Shown: positions 57,301 to 64,000 of the stretch, in pieces
How the letters are laid out: every line of letters starts with the position of its first letter
Numbering within the stretch: the stretch's first letter is position 1
Assembly: GCA_905221605.1 (NCBI GenBank)
Contig: CAJNDS010002318.1
Coordinates: forward strand, 431,665 to 495,664
Reading direction: 5' to 3'
DNA: 64,000 bases
From: Symbiodinium natans
Taxonomy: Eukaryota; Sar; Dinophyceae; Suessiales; Symbiodiniaceae
Made by a program: the position numbers and the translations under genes
The notes under the pieces: generated by a model
What the model was told of the DNA's origin: nothing
The model's database searches: none
The model's input: only the letters and a program-made list of their open reading frames with translations

Positions 57301-60300
57301 CATGCTAAGGTAACCGGACCCGAACTAGTGCATCATAGCCCCTTTGAAGACTTGATTTAGTTAGGCTTGCAACACAATGATGCGACAGATGGACCTTGCG
57401 GTCGAGGAAGGTCTTCCTTGCTAGGTACGTGGAACGTCCGTTTCAGTTTCATTTCAGCTCCGAAGATCTGAAGAGCGTGCAGACTACTGGTGTGTTGTGC
57501 CGTTGACACACGACTGACTGCGTGCGGTTTTGGGAAACATGGCAGTGCAATGTTGCTTTGGGATGTTGAGGGTATCTGGGTAGAGCCGATTTTTTTTGTT
57601 TGGGGGGGGGGTGGGGGGGGGTTATGTTCATATGAGGTTTGGGTTTGTTTAAGTTTTAGGGTTTAGGATGAAGCCTTCAGCAAGATTGTGTGTTTTCCAT
57701 TGGGTCTTTGGGGGATTTCTTTTTTAATTCTCAGCGGGCACACCCCCCACTCGCAATGGACCACCCCCCTCTCGCAACTCCAGCCTGGGCTGGAGTTGCC
57801 GAAGGGGGGTGGGTTTTACCCACCCCCCTCTCGCAAACTCCAGCCCGGGCTGGACCCGCGGAAGCGGGCCGACGTTTAGTGGTTGGCGACGTTTAGTGGT
57901 TGGCGAGGTTTTGTGGTTGGCGGCCCATTTTGTCCAGTCAGACATATGATAACAACGGGCAGCAATTTTAAATAATAGCTTGCTCAAAGCTGCATCCGAA
58001 GCCCGAAAACTTAACGAACCCAAAACTCATATGCAAAAACATTTGCAGACATAACCCCCCAAAATGTCTCTACCCGAGATAGCCTCAAACTCCCATACAC
58101 AACAACCCGAAATCCCCCAAAGACCCAATGGAAAACACACAATCTTGCTGAAGGCTTCATCCTAAACCCTAAAACTTAAACAAACCCAAACCTCATATGA
58201 ACATAACCCCCCCCCCCCCCCCCCCCAAACAAAAAAAATCGGCTCTACCCAGATACCCTCAACATCCCAAAGCAACATTGCACTGCCATGTTTCCCAAAA
58301 CCGCACGCAGTCAGTCGTGTGTCAACGGCACAACACACCAGTAGTCTGCACGCTCTTCAGATCTTCGGAGCTGAAATGAAACTGAAACGGACGTTCCACG
58401 TACCTAGCAAGGAAGACCTTCCTCGACCGCAAGGTCCATCTGTCGCATCATTGTGTTGCAAGCCTAACTAAATCAAGTCTTCAAAGGGGCTATGATGCAC
58501 TAGTTCGGGTCCGGTTACCTTAGCATGCCATGTCACGATTGTGTATGGGATTTGCCTATATTTTCAGGGCATTTAATAGTTTAAGGCTGTTTTTATGAAT
58601 ATGACTTATTGATATTTGTTCTTTTGGGGTTTAGGGGGGTTTAGGATGGGGCTTAAGAGCAATGACTGAATTTCCCTCGGTCGTGCCAGCCAGCTGGCAG
58701 CCATTTTCGGGGCGTTTTCAGGTTGATAGGTGTTTGTTTAGGGTTTAAGCTCTCTGCCAGTTAGTTGCTGCCATGCAATGTTGTTGCAGAGACAATGGCT
58801 TTAGGCTTTTAGGGAATTAGGGTTTCTAAGGGGGTGAGAAAGTCCATCGGGTAAGAGGGCTAAACTTATATATTCATGCTTTTGGGTCTATGATACTTGT
58901 CATTTTGTGATGTTGGGTGGAATTTGTATGGGATTTGCCTATATTTTCAGGGCAATTAATATTCTAGGGATATTTTTATGAATATGACTTGTTGATATTT
59001 GTTCTTTTGGGGTTTAGGGGGGTTTAGGATGGGGCTTAAGAGCAATGACTGAATTTCCCTCGGTCGTGCCAGCCAGCTGGCAGCCATTTTTGGGGGGGTT
59101 TTCGGGCTGATAGGTGTTAGTGTAGGGTTTAAACTCTATGCCAGCTAGCTGGCTGACATGCATTTTTGTTGCAGAGACAATGGCTTTAGGTTTGTAAGGC
59201 ATTAGGGTTTCTAAAAGGGTGAGAAAGTCCATCGGGTAAGAGGGCTAAACTTATATTTTCATGCTTTCGGGTCTATGATACTTGTCATTTCGTGATGTAG
59301 GGTGGAATTTGTCTGGGATTTGCCTACATTTTCAGGGCGTTTAAGATTTTAAGGATATTTTTATGAATATGACTTGTTGATATTTGTTCTTTTGGGGTTT
59401 ACGGGTTTTAGGAAGAGTGCTTCGCAACTCAGCGCAAAACAAAAGTTTCGTGGAAATTGTGGCGTGGCATGGCATGTCCGAACAGCAGATCGTGAGTCGT
59501 GAGGGGGTCACTTGAACAGCGCCCCACATGTGTCATAAACATGCGTGCCCGCTTGAACAGCGGATCATGCTAAGGTCACCCACGTGGTTCTACCCTATAA
59601 ACCCTAAATGGTAATTAAGAAAGTCACCCGTGGTCGAGGTGAGATGGTTCCTGCATGCCTTCCTGATCGGTGGATGCTGGGGTTTAGGGTTTACGGTTTA
59701 GGGTTTCCGCGTGGATTTCAGGCCCGTGCTCAGCAGCTTAGGGCGTACGCTTCGCTTCCTGAAAAGTCTCCGGCATCAGTCCGCCTCTGCTTCATAACAA
59801 AGCTCTTAATTAAGCCGTAAATCCGACACCAAAGCACATCTTTCTCGAGTGTATGTGTGTGTGTGGCACAAGCGGCCAGAACATTTTGAATGACATTTCT
59901 TATACATATACATATACATCTACATATACATCTACATCTACATATACATATACATATATATATATATGCATACATACATACATACATACATACGTACATG
60001 AAAGTCTTTTGGGTTTAAATTCAGGGTTTAGGGTTTAGGGCTTAGGGCTTAGGGTTTAGGGCTTAGGGCTTAGGGTTTAGGGTTTAGGGTTTAGGGTGTA
60101 GGGTTTTTTTCCCTCCTGCACAGCTGGGGCGAATCCGCGTCGCAGGGCGACTTCTGGGTACAAGTTGGTCTGGTCTAGGGTTTAGGGTTTAGGGTTTAGG
60201 GTTTAGGGTTTAGGGTTTAGGGTTTAGGGTTTAGGGTTTAGGGTTTAGGGTTTAGGGTCTAGGGTCTAGGGTCTAGGGTCTAGGGTTTAGGGTTTAGGGT

Positions 60301-61771
60301 TTAGAGGGGAAACTCAAGCCCAGTTTCAAAGCAACTATGGCGAACGAAAGCTTTTCAGCTTTTCCTGCCCGGTCCGGTCATTTCTGCTTGATTGTGTGTT
60401 TTGTTATGTTCGTTTTTCCGAAAAGAGCCGACAGTTTTGGATTCCATGAGACAGCTTTGGGTCGAATGAAAGAAGTGAATGTCTACAAGTTTTTTCTGTC
60501 GCCATGCCCACTGGTCACCCTTGCCTCTCCAGCCCATACCGCCAACTATCCCTGCCAATGCGCGGTCCCATCATGATCATGGCTAAGACAACCCAGCCAC
60601 CAACCATCTATGCCCCAGTTTGAGGATCCAAGACAAAACCCCACCAACCAACCAACCCATAAACATCGCCAAGTAAACCCTAAACCCTAAACCCTAAACC
60701 CTAAACCCTAAACCCTAAACCCTAAACCCAAAACCCTAAACCCTAAACCCTAAACCCTAAACATGGCTACTGGGCTACCAAGGCTTTTGAACCTGAGCAA
60801 CTCCCGGAACCTCTTGGCACCGGAGTCGCATTGGGAGGATGTGAACTGCGCAGCCAAGGCGGAGCGCCTCATGGACTTCTTTCAAGAAGCACCTTTGGGG
60901 GTGCTTGGATTTTTTTCTATTTTTGGGTACTATAATTCCTAAGAGATTTTTGGGTACTATCATTCCTGAGAAATTTTGGGGTACTATAGTTCCTAAGAAA
61001 CAGCATAGACATTGATTTTTGCTATGGTTCCAAGTTCAGTGCAGGCACCGGCATCGCACCTGAAGGCGTTGGCCTTCAAAAGTTGGGTCAGGAGTGAGCC
61101 CGTGTCGGAGGCGTTGATGGACAACAGTGCTGGGGACTACCTCGTTTTTGGCCACTGCAATCATGTTCCTCGTTTGGTGCTTGCAGCTGGCGAATTTCTT
61201 GGAACGCCAATTCAAAATGTGCAAAGACAGGATGCCAAAAATTCTGAAAGAGGGCTTCTTGAAAAAGGTGAGGGAGGCCACTGTGCTTGTCGTGACGACA
61301 GTTCTACCCTTGGCCGTCCTAAAACCCCTCACTTCACTCCAGGACTTACCCGAACCCTTTGAGGACTACTTGCTCATGAGCACCCCATCTGTCTATTCTG
61401 ACGTTCTGATGGGAGTGCTCCTAATCAGCCTGCTGGCATTGCCGTGCTTGTGCTGTGGTGCCTGTGCTGCGAGTGCCCAAAGAAGGTGCTTGTCCGTATG
61501 CACATTGGGAACTTCATGTGCCCTCGTGGTCTCGAGTGTTATTCTCGTGCTGCGCAGCTACTGGTACGATGGCTTCTTCTTCTACGTCGATTGGAACTTT
61601 GCTTTCAGTTTTAAGGCAACGTGGACCATCGGAATCATGGCGGACCTCGTCCAATTTCTCTTTGTGTTCCTTTTTGTCTTTGATCTTCTCACCTATCTGA
61701 CGACCATGTGGACGCAAATCCGCGACACCATAGGAACCAAGGACGAAGGACACCTGAGCACACAGCAGTGA
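54211..61771 (+). CDS. Multipass membrane protein of unknown function, five exons
   Basis: Exons 54211-54371, 54504-54752, 54863-54997, 60783-60900 and 61045-61771 join in phase. The protein has one hydrophobic segment near the start (LRLVTYLLAFLVFLML) and a soluble middle part (about 150-200 residues, e.g. CGYWFNEARENDPFFCFAFC). The C-terminal part has about four membrane segments (VLMGVLLISLLALPCLCC, then LVVSSVILVLRSYW, then LVQFLFVFLFVFDLLTY) and ends STQQ. I do not recognise the family. The frame is open upstream of 54211, so the true start is uncertain. Two introns are copies of short repeat families (A and B), and the third contains a second family A copy and the large palindrome. Within the last exon the coding frame changes once near 61130-61190. 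Confidence 0.7.
54504..54752 (+). CDS. Membrane-protein gene, exon B
   Basis: Begins RCYLASKVPVQSG after AG|G and ends QRQMPDCAQ; GC donor at 54753, where a family A element begins. Confidence 0.7.
54753..54862 (+). mobile_element. Family A element forming an entire intron (introner)
   Basis: The 110-base intron between exons B and C starts GCTTGGTAGCCCTGTGG and ends TTGCTGGGCTACCCAG, which are inverted repeats of each other. The same sequence recurs at six other places in the window. GC and AG splice ends lie within the terminal repeats. Confidence 0.82.
54863..54997 (+). CDS. Membrane-protein gene, exon C
   Basis: Reads IGWCLLHTQEGHYEECGYWF and ends WVAHNAG; rich in acidic and aromatic residues and clearly coding. 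It lies between two family A elements, with GC donor at 54998. Confidence 0.7.
54998..55121 (+). mobile_element. Family A element at the 5' end of the next intron
   Basis: Starts GCTTCGTGGCAAGCCAGTGG and ends GGTTACTGGGCTACCAAG. It supplies the GC donor of exon C; the acceptor used lies 5.7 kb further at a second right terminus (60782). Confidence 0.78.
55152..57719 (+). repeat. Left arm of a large inverted repeat
   Basis: 2568 bases that recur, reversed and nearly identical, at 58109-60674. It contains two telomeric arrays (55519-55621 and 55692-55788), a GTAT/GTATAT microsatellite (55812-55912), about 2.2 tandem copies of a 383-base unit (56430-57290) and a poly-G run. A start-to-finish gene is not evident; the open frame at 55438-55250 is simply mirrored in the other arm. 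Confidence 0.93.
56430..57290. repeat. 383-base tandem repeat inside the left palindrome arm
   Basis: Units begin AACCCCAAAAGAACAAATAT at 56430, 56814 and 57197 (spacing 384 and 383); the third is partial. Each holds the palindromes CAGCTAGCTG or CCAGCTGG. The same array is mirrored at about 58538-59398. Confidence 0.85.
57720..58108. other. Spacer of the large inverted repeat
   Basis: 389 bases, unlike the arms. It contains two small GC-rich palindromes built on CTCCAGCCxGGGCTGGA (about 57779-57856) and tandem GACGTTTAGTGGTTGGC repeats (about 57870-57922). No gene was recognised. Confidence 0.7.
58109..60674 (-). repeat. Right arm of the large inverted repeat
   Basis: 2566 bases, reverse complement of 55152-57719. 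Differences are few: a gap of about 20 bases near 59880 (the left arm has TCCCACTTTCAATCACGTGG-like bases there), single substitutions, and altered telomeric unit numbers, including four GGGTCTA variants near 60258-60283. It is followed at once by a CCCTAAA array. Confidence 0.93.
60675..60762. repeat. CCCTAAA array between palindrome and exon D
   Basis: Twelve units fill the whole space from the palindrome arm to the family A terminus. Confidence 0.95.
60763..60782 (+). mobile_element. Family A right terminus supplying the acceptor of exon D
   Basis: Only the last 20 bases of a family A element (ATGGCTACTGGGCTACCAAG) remain, joined on the left to a CCCTAAA array. Confidence 0.75.
60783..60900 (+). 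CDS. Membrane-protein gene, exon D
   Basis: Reads LLNLSNSRNLLAPESHWEDV, then NCAAKAERLMDFFQEAPLG. Its acceptor CTACCAAG is the right end of a family A element; its GT donor begins a family B element. Confidence 0.72.
60897..61050 (+). mobile_element. Family B element forming an intron (introner)
   Basis: The intron 60901-61044 (GT...AG) lies within a unit running from GGGGGTGCTTGG to GTGCAGGCACC, with GGTGC/GCACC inverted ends and a shared core (TTTTTGCTATGGTTCCAA). A related copy lies in FDH intron 16. Confidence 0.72.
61045..61771 (+). CDS. Membrane-protein gene, exon E
   Basis: Opens in the frame of exon D with APASHLKALAFKSWVRSEPV and SEALMDNSAG. From about 61190 the coding frame is shifted by one (LANFLERQFKMCKDRM and four membrane segments, stop TGA 61769-61771). 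A small intron (58 bases from a GC, or 43 from a GT, to TTGCAG at 61189) would restore frame; so would one indel. Confidence 0.65.
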
Positions 61772-64000
61772 GAAGGATGTACAGCACTGATTGGTTGAGG
61801 GTTTTCAGGCTAGATTCGAGATCACTTACAATCATCAGGGCTTAGGGTTTAGGATTTAGGATGAAAACTAAATGTAAGATTCTGTTTCAACGGAGGAATT
61901 GTCCTGTTTGCAGACGCCACCTCGGCCAACAAATTCAGAATTGGTTTGATGCTGTAGCCTTGGGTCATGGCCACCAACATTGTTTGTGTATGCGTGCGTG
62001 TCCCGTGTTACATGCCGAACCGCTGCCAAAGGCAAAGGGTATAGATCAGAAACGGGCACTCAAATGGTGCCGCCCGAACTTTGGTGCAATTGATTCAACG
62101 GACTGCAAAGCAGTGCAAGACCAGGCGTTGAAAGTGATCGGCAGTGGAGCTGCCTTTCACTGAGGCTAGAGCGCTAAAGGGCACGAAAGAGCACGCGAAC
62201 GGGCTGGTTTGGTTGAAACCCTAAACCCTAAACCCTAAACCCTAAACCCTAAACCCTAAACCCCAAACCCTAAACCCTAAACCCTAAACCCTATACCATT
62301 TGAAATCCTTCGACCAGGCCTGCGAGCTACCAAATCCTGATGCTTCTACCTCAAACATCCTCAAACACCCACCCTGCATCGCACCACACCCTGCTCCAGG
62401 CAGGCGAAAACAGCATCTGTGTGTGTAATAGAAATATATACATACATATGCTACCCTACATGTATATACAAACATATGTATGCAAACACCTGAAACGCGC
62501 CACTTCATCGCAATGCCAGGCTGGTGACGGGCACACGCTGGAATCAAAACCAGTCTCAAGGTGACGGAAATTGGGGTTGCCAAGAATAGGGGTACCCTTT
62601 TCGGCCGTCCCTGTAAGGGGCTTCTCTTCTAATTTGGGGTATAAAAGGACCCTAAACCCGAAACCCTAAACCCCAAACCCTAAACCCTAAACCCTAAACC
62701 CTAAACCCTAAACCCTAAACCCTAAACCCTAAACCCTAAACCCTAAACCCTAAACCCTAAACCCTAATACCCTAAACCCTAAACCCTAAACCCTAAACCC
62801 TAAACCCTAAACCCTAAACCCTAAACCCTAAACCCTAAACCCTAAACCCTAAACCCTAAAACCCTAAAACCCTAAACCCTAAACCCTAAACCCTGAACCC
62901 TAAACCCTAAACCCTAAAACTATATAGGGAACCCCCCCCGAAAAAAACAAAAAAGAGTCCTCGGGCTTCCCTGCAGTCCTTCCTGCTCAGGCCATCCTTC
63001 AGCGATTCGAGTGCGAGGACGGAAGAAGTTTATAGGGTTTGGGGTTTGGGGTTTGGGGTTGAGGGTTTAGGTTTAGGGTATAAGGTTTAGGCTTAGGGTT
63101 TAGGGTTCAGGGTTTAGGGTTTTGGGTTTTGGGCTGACTTGCTGACTGATGTTTTCCAACTGGCCAGACCTAGGTCGCTCTGGATATACGGTCTTGGTGT
63201 TCCAGTTTGGTTGCTACAAGCGGCATGCAGCTGTTGTTGCGGCGAAACGAAACAAAAGGGCTGGGCTCCAACAGAGACCCACGGTTTAGGGTTTAGCGTT
63301 TAGGTTTCAGGGTTTAGGGTTTAGGGTTTAGGGTTCAGGGTTCAGGGTTTAACCCTAAACCCTACAACCCTAAACCCCTAAAAAATCCTAAGCCCTCAAG
63401 ACAAAACAAATAGAAATTGTATGCGGTCTCATTCTGAATTTTCCAAGTTATTTGTCCAAACAGCTGACAAACTGAGTTAAAGCACCTCTGAGGCGCCGAC
63501 TCCTAAGGGGAGTCCGACTGAGACAAGCAAAACACCCGAAACAGGGTTTAGGGTTGAGGGTTTAGGGTTTAGGGTTTAGGCATGCACAAGAGAGATGCAT
63601 CTTGCAATCCGCGCCGTGGCCATGTCGGGAGCCCAAGGGAGATTCGTTTACTTGGGCGCCAGCTGTGCTGGCGGAGCCGCGGAGCCGCGGAGCCCCAAGC
63701 CCCCAGACCCTACAAACCCCCTAAGCCCTCAAACCTTTAAACCGTCTAAAGCTTTAAACCAGTAAACCCTTAAATCCTTAAATCCTAAACAACACCCCCT
63801 CAACTTTCAGACTCAGATCCAGAAAGGAGACGGCAGACTTTTGGCACGGGTCCGTGGCGCGAGCTGTGCCTCTCGTCATTGAGGTTTAGGGTTTCAAGGT
63901 TAGGGTTCTAGGTTTGAGGTTTAGTGTTGAGGGGTTAGGGCTTTGGGATTTGTTGCGCTCATTGTATGTTGTTTTTTTTTTTTGGGGGGGGGGGGGGGGT
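61772..64000. other. Downstream region with weak exon candidates
   Basis: An ATG frame at 61861-62163 (100 residues, KILFQRRNCPVCRRHLGQQ near its start) has no recognisable family. A CCCTAAA array (62218-62292) and part of a family E element (62570-62650) precede the long array. Plus-strand pieces at about 63597-63672 (MHLAIRAVAMSGAQGRFVYL) and 63834-63882 (ADFWHGSVARAVPLVIE, GT donor) have coding-like codons and may be exons of another gene that continues beyond the window. The window ends in poly-T then poly-G. Confidence 0.4.
62655..62916. repeat. Long CCCTAAA array
   Basis: Thirty-six units with a few 8-base units, downstream of the membrane-protein gene. Confidence 0.95.

Noticed and set aside
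60337..60576. Seventy-nine-codon frame in the palindrome arm
   Set aside because: It is mirrored in the other arm by duplication, has no known motif and is too short to separate from chance.
8900..62920. Chromosome end or subtelomere
   Set aside because: Telomeric units occur in both orientations in dozens of separate arrays with in-phase exons of MSH2 and FDH between them; a terminal array would be unidirectional and without genes.

Overview
The window looks like nuclear DNA of a dinoflagellate, most likely a Symbiodiniaceae-type alga. Four signs agree. The plant/dinoflagellate telomere unit (TTTAGGG/CCCTAAA) occurs everywhere. A dinoflagellate spliced-leader sequence sits at 7392-7412. Protein genes are cut into many very short exons that almost always begin with G after AG. 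Most 5' splice sites are GC (a few GT or GA) instead of GT. All four host genes that I can reconstruct lie on the + strand, as in unidirectional dinoflagellate gene clusters. Exon boundaries were read by hand from protein similarity and codon phase; no transcript was available.

Layout. 1-7412 (minus): a non-LTR retrotransposon whose 3' part runs off the window. It carries a spliced leader at its 5' end, a long ORF with an OTU-protease domain and a RapZ-C-like domain, and, after a single TGA, an APE-type endonuclease. 7413-13910: telomere-repeat-rich DNA with about eight exons of a DUF4804/MavL-like gene that ends at 12770. 13911-about 26825: the 3' part of MSH2 (mismatch repair ATPase), twelve exons, with the Walker A exon not found; one intron holds a decayed Ty1/copia reverse transcriptase. 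26826-32561: repeats, minisatellites and unassigned exon-like pieces. 32562-51706: a complete NAD-dependent formate dehydrogenase gene, 21 exons giving 403 codons in one uninterrupted phase over 19 kb. 54211-61771: a multipass membrane protein gene in five exons; one intron contains a 2.57-kb-arm inverted repeat. 61772-64000: repeats and weak exon candidates.

The long arrays of CCCTAAA/TTTAGGG are therefore not a chromosome end. They are the filling of introns in ordinary genes. Introns tend to begin with the TTTAGGG orientation and end with CCCTAAA, so the two ends of one pre-mRNA intron could pair. Between the arrays lie at least seven families of short elements with terminal inverted repeats. 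In the membrane-protein gene two of these families coincide exactly with introns (introner behaviour). The genes do not form a pathway. What they share is an intron architecture built from telomeric repeats and short mobile elements.
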